Shown here: positions 1-11,170 of the stretch, piece by piece | Position numbering within the stretch: the stretch's first letter is position 1 | How the letters are laid out: every line of letters starts with the position of its first letter | Source of the DNA: Malachius bipustulatus | Lineage: Eukaryota; Arthropoda; Insecta; Coleoptera; Melyridae | Direction of reading: 5' to 3' | NCBI GenBank assembly: GCA_910589415.1 | Contig: OU342630.1 | Span: forward strand, 88,904,186-88,968,185 | DNA: 64,000 nucleotides | Made by a program: the position numbers and the translations under genes | Notes under the pieces: model-generated | Seen by the model: only the letters and a program-made list of their open reading frames with translations | Told to the model about the DNA's origin: nothing | Databases searched by the model: none

Positions 1-1519
1 TACTTTGATATGTGTTATTTATTATTTGATGGATACATTAGTAAATCGAATATCCGTGAAAGGCATCTTTTAGCAATTTTAATCTGCCTGATTACTCACA
101 GCTATTATCCTTAGCAGTCATCTTCGTCGGAACAGCTGCTCATGATCTGACAGATATAAATTACCTGCAATATTTATATAAAAAATTACTTGGTATTATA
201 CCTACATTATGAGTTTCTCTAGTAAAATATGTTTCTATATTATCGCAGAAAGGAAACAGAGCTTTGAAAAGTCACATACGAAGAATATTTATACGAAATT
301 GCTTTAATAATCCCTTCAACATAATACGAAAAAGGCTTCAGTATTTTTTCAGAATTACTAAAAGACTGTAATATCAAGAATATGAAAAGAATATTGAAGG
401 AGCAATGCAATTTATGATACCTATATGTGATTCTGAAATTAAAAACCCTTAAAAGGAAAACAGTTACTTATTCTGTTACTTTATTGGCAACAATACTTGA
501 GCCTTATTTTTATTACTATCTATTATTATTAACTGTCGAGCAAGATATTAGCTACCTATGTGCATTAAAAATACTATTTTCTTTACATAATTATATATAA
601 ATAATCATGGGGTGGGATATACTATAATATTCCATAAGTGGTGCATTCCATGCTTCGATATGTAGATAAAAACATTTCTTGTTCATGTCTGCTTTTAGCA
701 GATAAGATTGTTAAGGGGTTTTCAGCTAATCTTGAAACCTTTTTTAATTAAAATTGACATAAATATAGTTAATCTTAGCAACAGGTGTTCTCTAGAAGAC
801 CTAAGAGGTTATATACCACAACAATATGAAAATATTTTCTTACACATGACTTATATTATTGGTATCCAAAATAATTATTATAAGATCGTAGTCTAGTAAT
901 AAAAATGTTGAGGCCATTACACAACGAATGTGACTGAGTAATTTTACCTTGCATTTTGCTTTACAATTAGCCCATTTTATATGTAAATATTACTTTGAAT
1001 AAAATAATTTTTTCAATTTCTGTGTTTTATTAGTGTTTTATGTATAGTTCCAACAGGAATATGTGGGTACCAAAGCTATGTATAATGACTGACCCACAAT
1101 TAAAGGCTTCGACTAACTTAATCAACCCATTCTCTGAATTGCGTAATACAGTTTTATCATATTTTTGTGTCGTTTTTCTATTAATTAGTCTAATATAATA
1201 GCAATAATTACATGTGTGTGTAACTTGAGACAGAGACGTACGGAAGATAGGGTGTAGCATGCCCTGCTTGCTACTATTTAGAGAAATGATTAATTACGGT
1301 TTTGTAGATGAATTTTATAAAGCTTTGAAAATATAGTGTTCGACTGTACAATTTCTGAACATTTTGTCATAAGTCACTTGTACAAGAGAGGGGAGCGAAA
1401 GCATACCTGAAAGCAATAAAGATTTCAGGACTTTGAAAATAAGAAATTGTGCCTAGTAAAAGGTTTAATCGTTTTCTCTCCTTAAATTACATTTGTTGGC
1501 GATATCACGTTGCAATATT
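1..1519. other. AT-rich stretch without recognisable gene
   Basis: I see only short random reading frames and no motif of a known family. No splice-flanked open frame or tRNA-like sequence was found. It may be intergenic or intronic. Confidence 0.5.
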
Positions 1520-2449
1520 CAGGGTGTTAACTACCAACTAGTACAAAATAAAGGAGGGGATTCAATGACTTATTCTAAGAAAAAAAGTTCCGAACCGTTA
1601 CAGCTACAGGCTCCAGCTTTTGTACAGATTTGTACATTAATAATAGCTACTTTTAAGGCTCCAAACTAATGTTCTAAGATATGCCAGTGGTGGAGATTTT
1701 AGGGTTGCGTAAGGGTTTAACCCCCCTAACTTTTACAGCACTGGCATTTTGAGAGCAAATTTCAAAGCGCCAATATTTTTTACACAATAAAGTATTCTTG
1801 ATCAAAAGCTGTAGAAGCCACCGTTCTCGAGAAAAAAAGGCATTTTATTATCAAAAACATACAAAATTCAACATGAACAAAAACAGAAATGTAAGTATCT
1901 ATTTTATTTTATTTATGATGTATTTATTCTAGACGAAGTTGAAAACAATCTGGCTACAGGCACAAGAAAAGTATGTGCAAATTTGAGTTTGTGCCATGTT
2001 ACAGTATGAAAAATTTTGAAAATAAATTTTTTGTTCATGTTGAATTCTGTACTTTTTTGATCATAAAATGCCTTTTTTTCTTGAGAACGGTGGCTTCTAC
2101 AGCTTTTCACAAGAAGTATACTTTTTTGTGTAAAACATTGGCGCTTTGAAATTGGCTCTGAATATGACAATTTTTCCAGTTTTTTCCCAACCCTTTACAC
2201 AACCCTAAAATCTCCACCACTGGCATATCTTAGAGCATTAGTTTGGAGCCTTAAAAGTAGCTATTATTAATGTAAAAATCTGTACATTCTTGAGATTCGC
2301 AAAAAAAAGTAAGAAAAAACATTTTTTTGAACACCCTGTATCTCGAAAACGGTGCGTTTGCGGACCCATTTTAATGGAAATCTTTTTTCTTAGAATAAGT
2401 CGTAGAATCACCTCCTTTATTTTGCACTACTTAGTTGGTTCCCACCCTG
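1520..2449. mobile_element. Fold-back (palindromic) MITE, CAGGGTG-ended
   Basis: The left end reads CAGGGTGTTAACTACC and the right end, inverted, reads CAGGGTGGGAACCAAC. The arms pair over most of their length: the block around 1660-1900 (gccagtggtggagatttt, then cgccaatattttttacac) recurs inverted at about 2030-2260. The right side is flanked by TA; the left base context is TATT, so the left target site is imperfect. The right arm carries a second inward CACCCTG at 2331-2337, about 112 bp from the end, followed by ctcgaaaacggtg; the left arm has lost it. No coding sequence. Such elements depend on a transposase made elsewhere; a Tc1/mariner-type source is inferred from the TA flanks. Confidence 0.75.
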
Positions 2450-3798
2450 TATTTTATACCGTGGGCGACATGAAGAGTACCTATCTATATATCTATAGAT
2501 ACCTACAGATTCCAAAAAAATTGGAATTTCCAAATAAAGAGTACTTTGATATGTGGTCCAATCTGTTCCGTTCAATAATCGATTCATCCTATTGATAAAT
2601 ATGATAAATTAAAATAAATAACTCCCTGCAGCCATAAGGAAGTGAAAAGCTATTTCAAGCAATTCATCATCATTAATCTATCTGACGGGTTGGGATCTGT
2701 TTGTGGAAAGTGTGTTTTTCCCTAAAACAATAAATTAAAATGATAGGTTAGAGTTGGTCTTTGAAGGCATGTACTGTTGATTTTTGTTGTTAATTCTATC
2801 ACTAGGATAAAGATAAAAGTGACAACGTCGAAAGAGAATGCAGCAGTTTTTGAGTCAGATGATTTTTCAAATAAGGTTTTCTGATTGGTTAGAAGTGAAT
2901 ATGGGAGAGAGACAGCGAGTACTGAGGAGACCGGTCAGGCCCAATCTGCTCGGAAAATTCTGACATTTTGATTAAGCTTTAGAACTGTCCAGATGAAGGC
3001 ATGTTTTAGTCTCGTTACGTTGTTGAGTGATTTCTTTATACCACGTACAACATGGTATTAACAACTAGAAGAAAAAGAAATTATTAATTGTACATAATAT
3101 CTCTCAAAAACTTTTGAAAATTTATATAATAAATCTTCTGCACTTTTTGTAACAGGAACATCTGTATTCGGGAAATATGTAAATTTTCAAATTTTTCCTG
3201 TGACGTAAAAATTGCGGGGGGCTCAAGTAGGTGCTCCCTGACTCAAAAAACATCACAAAAAATAGTTAAGCCTTTTGGGAGTATTCTGAAACCCCGCACA
3301 TAGACTGTTTATTTCAAAACCAGGGCCATCCTACATAATTCTAGAAGATACAAAAACTAAAATTCAGCGTGCTAGGAGTCGGGACATAAAATATGGACAC
3401 GCTGTCAAATTTATAAAATAATATCTGAAACATTCTTGCTACCCAACCCTCGAAAGACTTACGTTTTCTGGAAAATTGACTTGTAATGGTTGTTAGGGCT
3501 GTTGACTAATGTTTATTCTTATTTCTTATGATTGTCTGGAACTGTTTGACATGAAACCATTTACAATATTTATTACAATTATTAAGGTATACTGTCAATT
3601 ATTTCATTGTAAATTTTTGTCATATTATTATACGATGAATTTGAAGAGATTTTCCAAACATTTTTTCGAAAACTTTGGGAGTTTTTCCTGACTATTATAG
3701 GTAGATACTAAAATGACAAAGTGAACACACCTCAAAGAAAACAGGCCCATATTCTTCCTTCAAGCTGTCAGGAGGAAACTAACTGTATTATAATTATA
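2450..3798. other. Intergenic or intronic stretch, nothing recognised
   Basis: AT-rich sequence with short random frames. A purine-rich patch near 2880-2930 is not open in any convincing frame and no element ends were found. Confidence 0.4.
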
Positions 3799-4080
3799 CA
3801 GTAGGTGTTTCTAAATACCAGGTAGGTACATAAGAAAAGTTATATTATATAATTCTTGAGCTTTTATACCTAAAAGCTCATATAAACATAGGTCCGCAAC
3901 TGCTTCGTTACCGATCTACAGGGTGTTGAAATAATAAAAAAAAAGTTTTTTCTTATTAACTCCCATAGTTTTTGAACTTAAAAAAGGAATATAGGTTACG
4001 CTGTAGGAGGGCTTATATCATTGGCCACGACAAATGGCTGTGAGAACCGCAGTTACAGAAAAATTGGAAATGCTAGAAAT
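3799..4080. mobile_element. Partial fold-back element, CAGG-TGTTtCTAAATACCAGG family
   Basis: It begins after TA with cagtaggtgtttctaaatac, the inverse of the right ends of the copies at 22895-23277 and 53570-53842. The block cataaacataggtccgcaac followed by gatctacagggtgttg is shared with both. The second arm is missing, so this is a truncated copy. Confidence 0.6.
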
Positions 4081-4153
4081 TTTTAACATAACTAAGTAAG
4101 TATGGTTTGTCCAGCGAGTGTTGTCCGGTGAGATTCCACACTGATCCTGACTA

Positions 4154-5099
4154 CAGGGTGCACCATATATTCTTCTCTATATTGCTATCTTCTAACACTA
4201 ACACATATTGGTCGGTTAAACGATACCAAAGAAGCGCAATTTTGTGGCCATCTCGAATCAGTCAAGACATACAAAATATCTGTGACCGTTCCTGAAATAT
4301 CCTGAAAAAATAAAAAATCGAGATTTCTTATTTTTGCCATTTCTTTTTTATTATTAGAGATTAATAAATAATTTTTTGTGGGCTTACATAAGTCGGCAAG
4401 AGCTACACATCTGACATATCAAAAATTTTCAAAGTCGACTAGATCTCAGAATTTTCATACTCAACTTTAGTTTTTCTTATGGCCACCATATTGTTTTTTA
4501 TGTTGTTCGGTATAAAAAAAATCAAAAAAACTAAAAATTGTTAAAGTTTAAAAAATAAATTTTAAAAATTGTTCTTCTTTTTTCTTTACAAAAAAGACAT
4601 TTTTTTAGACCTAATTTGAAAGAGAAATTGAAAAACCACAAGGCAAGCACTATATTTCGGCGTATTTTACCAATGTTGACGTTTTTCGACGATTTTTTTA
4701 GGTTTTTCTTTGAAAAAATAAGATAAAAATATTTCAAAATTTTTTTTTTAAGTTTCCATTATTTTTTTCATATCGAACGACATAAAAAATAATATGACGG
4801 CCATAAGAAAAACGAAAGTTGACTGAATACTCTTGGATCTAGTCGGCCTACAATTTTTTTTTAAATTAATTTCCAATAATAAGAAAGATATGTCAAAAAT
4901 AAGAAATCTCGATTTTTCAGTTTTTTTAGGATATTTCACGAACAGTCACAGATATATTGTATGCCTTGACGGATTCGAGATGGCCACAAAATTTTGTCTT
5001 TTTTTGTCTTTGGCATCTTTTCTTTAATTTAATCGACCCTGTATCTCTTAGCGTTCAGGAGATAGCCATATAGAGAAGGATATATTATGGTGCATCCTG
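4154..5099. mobile_element. Fold-back MITE with TA target duplication
   Basis: The ends are CAGGGTGCACCATATATTC and its inverse (gaatatatcatggtgcatcctg type), each directly bordered by TA at 4152-4153 and 5100-5101. The arms pair over roughly 400 bp each: blocks such as ccatctcgaat and gacatacaaaatatctgtga on the left recur inverted on the right. The central 100-200 bp is very AT-rich. The right arm contains an additional inward CCCTG-TA at 5037-5043, 58 bp from the end. No coding sequence; the frames here are chance. Confidence 0.8.
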
Positions 5100-5197
5100 T
5101 ATAAACGATTTGATTTTATACGATTTAATTCGTACTAATTTTAATTATTATAATTATTGTAAAAATCAAATCAATATTGTATTATAATAGGTACCTA

Positions 5198-5910
5198 CAC
5201 TGTGTCTCTTGGATTTCTGGACATAGGGAATTCCCATGTTAAAATAAACTATTGGAAATATTGGCTCCCCTAATTATTTTACAGTAAATTGTCAAATGTA
5301 AAACTTCTTAAGGAAAAAAAAGCTGCTTCTTATGCTACAATTGCATTTTCAATTGGTTCAACCGTTTTCGAGAAAATCAGGAAAAACTTAACGGTTTTTC
5401 GTAGTTTTTCAAGGTTGCTTTGCTTTTGACAGATAATGCTAAAAATTATTAATTATTGTCAATAACTGATTGTTTAAAAGTAATTCATTCATTATTAATA
5501 CTTTAAGTGGCAAAGTATTACTTTTCAAAGGAAAACTTGTTTATAAAAATGAATTATTGAAGAAAAACCATTGCACCAAAACACCATTGAAGAAAAAGTA
5601 AAATTTATTGACATCACTCTGGCAATTGCACTTAGAAATATTAGAGATTTTATTATTATCTTATTAGCATTATCTGTCAAAAGCAAAGCAACCTTGAAAA
5701 ACTACGAAAAACCGTTCAGTTTTTCCTGGTTTTCTTGAAAACGGATGAACCAAATGAAAATCCAATTATAGCATAAGAATAAGCAGCTTTTTTTCCTTAA
5801 GAAGTTTTACATTTGACATTTTACTGTAAAATAATTAGGGGAGCCAATATTTACAATAGTTTATTTAAACATGGGAATTCCCTATGTCCAGAAATTCAAG
5901 AGACACAGTG
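5198..5910. mobile_element. Fold-back MITE with CACTGTGTCTCTTG ends
   Basis: The left end CACTGTGTCTCTTGGATTTC (5198) and right end agaaattcaagagacacagtg (5910) are inverted copies and both abut TA. The arms pair for about 270 bp on each side, including catagggaattcccatgtt, ttgctttgcttttgacagat and their inverses. The terminal sequence differs from the CAGGGTG group, so this is a separate family with the same palindromic build and TA target preference. Confidence 0.8.
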
Positions 5911-6429
5911 TATATTATATTAATAATAATATTATAATTATTTATTATGGGTGAGTCCTATAAGATGGAAAGCTCGATTACACCTATTCCAATAAAGATA
6001 TCGAAATGAACCAAAAAGTGCTGTAAATGGGAGGGTAAAGTGCAGTTTGTAAAATTATTTTCAGATACACAATATCGCTGTACGCCATACAACTTTGTTA
6101 TTTTACGCCATAATATCATATTTTTGTTAAATCGTTTAAAGTTGCTATTTTAGAAATTTGTATTTTAATTAAATTGTCAAAGTGACATTTTATATTTTTA
6201 GTTGTAATTTTTTACCTTAAGCACTACTTGTGAATTTTTTTAACGTAATTTTTTGAACCTAAAGTGTAATGAATGACTAATGAATGATAAACTAATGACA
6301 GCATAATTGGAAAACACTGGGCTTAAGGTTGAACACATTGTAATGGTAAAAATATAATAAACATTGCGGGAAGTCAATGATTTGTTTTGTATAATTTATT
6401 CTTATACCTATTATACAAATTATGCAAAG
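5911..6429. other. AT-rich stretch, nothing recognised
   Basis: Sequence between a fold-back element and the CpG-rich block. No gene or element ends were seen. Confidence 0.4.
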
Positions 6430-7080
6430 CAAATCGACTTCTCAGTTTTCAGTTACAGAGCACCATGTAAAGAAAAGTACCTCTCGTCACTGCTGGGTGG
6501 CGCTGCGATCCATATTAAGTGTACTGCGAAAGTATGATCGTTTCGCAATGAGCTCTCGCGATGATCCGATAGATGTCTATATACCATAAAAGTCACTATG
6601 TTTCCGACGACAATTTTACATGACTTCTCCTGGTCATCCTAATGCACGTATCCGTTAGTTATCGGATCCACTAGACACGTAGTCGAGATCACTCTTCCAC
6701 TGCAAATTTCAAAGCTGTCAGATGTTGCGCCGTGTGGTGTAAAAGGCGGCAGACTCTGCAGGCGAGCATAATGTCGAACACGAGTGAGTCCGGTGAGTAG
6801 AGACCCTCGTGATTATGTGTTTTTAGGCGGTAGTGAGACGTCGGAGAACGTCCCCGCTATAATGGTGAAACGGCTGGCTTTTTGGGGTTGAAGCAGCCGA
6901 AATGATGACGGGCCATAAGGGCCAATGAAGTAGCTCGTGTTTGTCGTCTAATTTTTCGCGGGAGGTTTAAGGCGATGGCGGCAGGCGCCGTTGGACCTCT
7001 CGTAATGTGTTCGGTACACATCGGGCGGAAGCTAGGATTTGTAGTGGATTAGCGGTGGCTGACAAAGTGTCTTTTGAATT
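6430..7080 (+). promoter_or_regulatory. CpG-rich putative promoter/5' region of a gene
   Basis: G+C and CpG are far higher than in the AT-rich surroundings (for example gcgctgcgatcc, gtcggagaacgtcc, ggcggcaggcgccg). It encloses an ATG followed by a near-ideal splice donor (see 6771-6792). This is the composition expected of an insect promoter, first exon and start of the first intron. There is no clear TATA box. The role is inferred from composition and the donor only. Confidence 0.4.
6771..6792 (+). CDS. Candidate first coding exon (MSNTSES, phase 1)
   Basis: ATG at 6771 opens seven codons, M-S-N-T-S-E-S, then one base of the next codon before CCG|GTGAGT, a strong donor at 6793. It sits inside the CpG-rich block, where an initiating exon followed by a long first intron would be expected. 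I cannot identify the gene from seven residues and I did not find a matching second exon. Downstream exons could lie anywhere on the plus strand, including beyond the window. It could equally be chance; transcript data would decide. Confidence 0.3.
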
Positions 7081-7089
7081 TAATTAAAC

Positions 7090-7102
7090 ATAAAAATCAT
7101 CC
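7090..7102. repeat. Left target-site duplication of SINE
   Basis: The 13-mer ataaaaatcatcc is repeated exactly at 7354-7366, after the poly(A) tail. This marks a retrotransposition event primed at an A/T-rich target. Confidence 0.85.
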
Positions 7103-7353
7103 GAGCCTGGCGTGGCCTCGCGGTTAAGTAGCGAGAACTGCTTGATCGTTGGATCCGTCGGACTGAGTTCGATTCTCAGTGAAGGCTCTGGGTGTCTGTG
7201 TTGTTTCTACTATTTATTTGGTATACTTGAGGCTGAGTGTATGAGCAAGAGGCTCCAAACTCATATTACCGGTGTGGAGCGACTTTGTCTTACCTACATA
7301 GGGAAGACCGATGCTCCCCCTTTATAAAAAAAAAAAAAAAAAAAAAAAAATAA
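7103..7353 (+). mobile_element. tRNA-derived SINE, copy 1
   Basis: The head (about 7103-7190) is tRNA-like, with an A-box-like gtggcctcgcggtt and a B-box-like gagttcgattctc that would form an internal RNA polymerase III promoter. The body and tail run to gtggagcgactttgtctta ... accgatgctccc and then a poly(A) run of about 25 bases. It is flanked by a perfect 13-bp duplication (7090-7102, 7354-7366), which implies a fairly recent insertion using another element's reverse transcriptase. The tail matches the SINE at 17024-17296 but the head does not. It is not a functional tRNA gene: the body continues well past the acceptor region. Confidence 0.85.
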
Positions 7354-7366
7354 ATAAAAATCATCC

Positions 7367-8703
7367 TCTCTATCCCTTAGTTCTTCAGTGTCTTTTTGTC
7401 TTTTCTTTAAATTAATAAAAATCCATCCCCCATTTCTGTATTATTTCAATGTTCTCATGTCCTATTTTTTTATAGAGTTAACTGTTTTTTTTTGAGTCTT
7501 TGAAGAAACCCTCCATCCGTTTACTGGTATTAAATTGAACAATAAAATGAATCTCTCCATGCACTAAAAATTCCATTTTATTTGTCAAAAAATAAAAGTT
7601 CTTCATTTCTTCACATTTTTAAGTGTAATTTTAAATTCTCTTTGCAATAAAAACGTGTTCATTTCATTAAAACAAAAAGCAAAAAGTTGTCCCAGATTAT
7701 AATATGAGCAAAGTGACGGAGAATTGAGTTTTCAGTTTTTATTTGAACAGAACTTTGTAGATACATTTTCGGCCATATCTCTCATTGAAATAACTAAAAA
7801 TAATTTCCTATAAAACATCAGTATTCAGCATTCATAATCGTGCAGGAGGTGGTCCAGACGATCGATCATCATCCTTTCATCACCAGATGATCCAGAGATC
7901 CATTCATTTTTTAAAAGTTTTTAGGAGAGATACAATAACCTCTGTACAAAAAAAAGTGGCACACGTTACACGTGTTATATACCTACCTATTTATGTTACC
8001 AAAAAAAGACCCATCAGCCAAAAGCATTTTGCTTTTGAGCAAGACATTAATGTATGTGTTTCGAATTCAATCTTATATGTTTAATCTTTATAATATTCTT
8101 TAATAGGTAGGTATGGTACCTAGGTATAATACCTAAAAAAATGATCTTGCAATATGCATATTCACTGAAATGCGTGCGATATCCTTCAATTTTTTCAATG
8201 ATAATTCTTGTTTTTCTTCTCGGGGATCTTGACTAATAAAAAAATATGTCATCCTCAAAATTATCTTTATTATTATAATAATTAACCATATTAACCTGAT
8301 TCCATATCCATAGGTAGGTATAATGTTATACCTATGAATTATAATACCTAAGATCTGAAATCTTAGGCATACAAGTTAACAGGTATTCGTATTGCGGGTT
8401 GCCTACATATACATACAAAGGTATCAAAATAATGAATGTGTCCCTAATTCTTTGATATTTTTAATTTATTATTGTGCTTAGTTTGCGGCTCGATACATTA
8501 CGATTAGGTATTAAGATATTGGAGACCAAAATAAAAATTTCCAAATGAATACCCACATGGTGTATGTTTAATATTTAAAGAGGTACGAAAAAATTTATTC
8601 AAAGGCAAATTCTTATTTGGTAAAAAAAAACATTAACGCGTGTGCGCAAATGCAGCGTTTTGAGATTACCTAGATTTATAATCAAATAGTCAAAAAAAAA
8701 GGT
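7367..8703. other. AT-rich stretch, nothing recognised
   Basis: Short frames only. Several taggtaggta-type repeats (for example near 8105 and 8310) occur, a motif scattered over the whole window. No element ends or exon signals convinced me. Confidence 0.4.
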
Positions 8704-9050
8704 TTATTTTTCCAGTTTTTTGAAGATAATTATCTGGGGAACCGTTTGAGACACAAACTCAGCTTTGTGACAGAGAGATCTTTAAACATTGATATTAGAG
8801 CCACTTTTTTGATGCTAACTATTATTTTTTCAAATAACAATGGCGGAATTGTTGGGGTTGTGTGTTTTTTTTTGCCCCTAATATCTAAAAAGCACATTGA
8901 CATTTTAAAAGCGCATTTTTACCCGCCAATATTTTCTACACAAAAAAAGGTAATCTTGGTAATAAATTGCTATAAAGTAGGTCGTTTTCGAGAAAAATTG
9001 CCATTTACGATTAAAAACTCGCTTTGGATATTTCAAGAAACGAAGAGGGC
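8704..9050. mobile_element. Half copy of a fold-back element (family of 14417-15326)
   Basis: Module order matches one arm of the 14417-15326 element: tttttccagttttttga, then a ggaaccgt..gaga block, then gccaatattttctacacaaa, then a tcgttttcgagaaaaattgcc block. There is no inverted partner arm and no end motif, so it is a degraded half element. The 117-codon frame across it is incidental. Confidence 0.55.
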
Positions 9051-9183
9051 AAAAAACTTCGATCTATCCGAAGATCTCCGAAAAAATAATTGCACATGAA
9101 ATGAAACTGAATTGATGGCGTTTAGAATGTTTCCGTCCAACGTCTAGTTTCGAAGAAATCACCATCAAATTTATTTTTTTATA

Positions 9184-9962
9184 CAGGATGTCCCAATATT
9201 CCATGGACATGGAGCAACCACAGATTACTGAGGTAAAAAAAAGTCGCTCGGACCAAACTTATCTCTATACCAAAGTGCTTCGTTTGTCCGTTAGAGGGCT
9301 TCAAAGTCTTTTGAAAATTTTAGTTTTTTTGAAATAGCTCAAAGGCGGCTGATTCCAATTCGATGAAATTTGGTAGGCAAATTTCTTATTAAAAGTACTG
9401 ACTTGTGATGTACATGATAATTTGACGGAAACCCGGGAAGGGGTGAAACTACCCCTACCCTCCATTAAAATCGATCGTAATTGTTGATAGGGTAGCAGGA
9501 ACGCTGTTCATGTTTTTTTGTTTGAAAGATACATCGTTTTAGTCCATTTTTGGTCTCCTACAAAAATCTGTATCTCTCCGAGGTGCCATGTGATAAAATA
9601 AATTAGTCGATGACACCTAACCAAAATTTTATTTCATTCTTTTAATTTGAAATCAAATTTTCAATTGTCAGGTGATTATTTGATCTTATCTCATAAAAGA
9701 TGTTTAGTATGGTTCGGTTTTTTTTTCAGGTGTTTGCAAACGGTTTTTTTCAAACGTAGTAAACAGTTTGCAAAACAACGAGGTTCCAAGAAAAGTTAAA
9801 ATCATTTTTTTGCGCAGGATGGAACTTTCTAGGGTCCAAACCGGCTCCCACATCGAGCATCTTTTATGAGATTAGATAAAATAATCACCTGACAACTGAA
9901 AATTTGATTTCAAATTAAAAGAATGAAATAAAAATTTAGTTATCATCGACTGATTTATTTTT
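9184..9962. mobile_element. Truncated fold-back element
   Basis: It starts after TA with CAGGATGTCCCAATATTCC. The inner part is a clear inverted repeat: 9597-9703 (aaattagtcgatgacacct, aattgtcaggtgattatt) pairs with 9859-9961. The outer 400 bp of the left side has no partner on the right, so the right terminus was lost or replaced. Confidence 0.6.
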
Positions 9963-10880
9963 TTAATCTAATTTTTCTCTTTATCTATTTATTTCTCTTT
10001 AAATCTAATTTATTTGAACAAAAAAACACAAAAAAGTCAAATAATTTCAAGAAAAGCCATAAAAACAGTATCTACGTATAGATAAAACTAAACATCACAG
10101 AAAACATTATTAAACAGTAAAATATTAATGAATGACCATGCTGAATAATTTGTCAACGAAAAAAGGCTCCAATTTATTATAATAAATGGTTAGGCTTGAT
10201 TCCTTATCGAGCTTTAGGACCTCCAAGAACTTAACGAAAGTATATTGTAGTGAAAGAGAAGGCAACAGCAACACATTGATAAAAAAGAGAAGGCTACAGG
10301 CTGGCTCACCCTTAGGAAACACCACCCCTTCAACTAGGGGATGTTGCAGTCTTCATTATTGATGAGTATGAGTATGGTACAATTATTCACACGCGAATGA
10401 CTAGAAGTATTCTTAGATACTTTATAAGTCTACAAAACATTTTTATGTTTTAATGGTACGATGTGTGTATGTACATTATTATTAACGGATCACTCACTAC
10501 TTATCTATTAGTTACAGAATTTTGGTATACTTAAAATAGTCATATACGTTTTAGTAGCTCTGCTTTTAATAAAATAATATTTGAACCCATATACAGAGAG
10601 GTTCATATAAAACGGTCAACCCTATAGCATCTTTATTTTCCTTCCGACTTGAAGAATTCAAAAGCCCTGATTGTACAATTTTTTATGATCACCATTTTGC
10701 GAATAAAAAAAATTACATCAGTTGTTTTTTCTTCCATTTTTTTTTTTTATAAAAAAAAAACTTACTCATTAAATTATTTTTTTAAGACTAAGGACCGTAT
10801 ATTCACAAACGATAATTTCTTAAATGATTACGTAATCATACAGGTATTTCCATTTTATTCCAATACATATAAACTGTATA
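9963..10880. other. AT-rich stretch, nothing recognised
   Basis: Contains short frames and long A/T runs (10735-10770). No family motif was found. Confidence 0.4.
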
Positions 10881-11170
10881 CAGGGTGGCCCAGCGAAAAC
10901 GTAGCAGGCCTAATAACTTGAAAACTGAAGATGTACGCGAAAAACGCCGAAACAGGTCGATTTTGTTATCGAGGGGGACATATTATCGTAACAAATTTAA
11001 CTACCCAAGTTCACCCCCTTGGCAGTGGTAGCTACCCCATTGCTTATCATCATAGGGAACAGATATCGAGTGTGACATCATTTGAAAGCTACTTGAATTC
11101 TCTTTACAACGATATTTAACGTTTTGGGTTTAGCTTACATACAGGGTGGCCCAACGAAAACGTAACTCGC
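10881..11170. mobile_element. Two directly repeated CAGGGTGGCCC element ends
   Basis: CAGGGTGGCCCAGCGAAAACG at 10881 recurs, with one difference, at 11142 in the same orientation, 261 bp away. Both follow TA and are followed by a related taataacttga. Two ends in direct rather than inverted orientation suggest adjacent truncated copies or a rearranged element. Confidence 0.55.

Noticed and set aside
7103..7190. tRNA gene, from A- and B-box-like sequence
   Set aside because: It is the head of a SINE: the body continues to a poly(A) tail and the whole is flanked by a target duplication. The same applies at 17024-17100.
8746..9099. 117-codon plus-strand reading frame
   Set aside because: It lies within a degraded fold-back element arm and its peptide matches only the other arms' translations.
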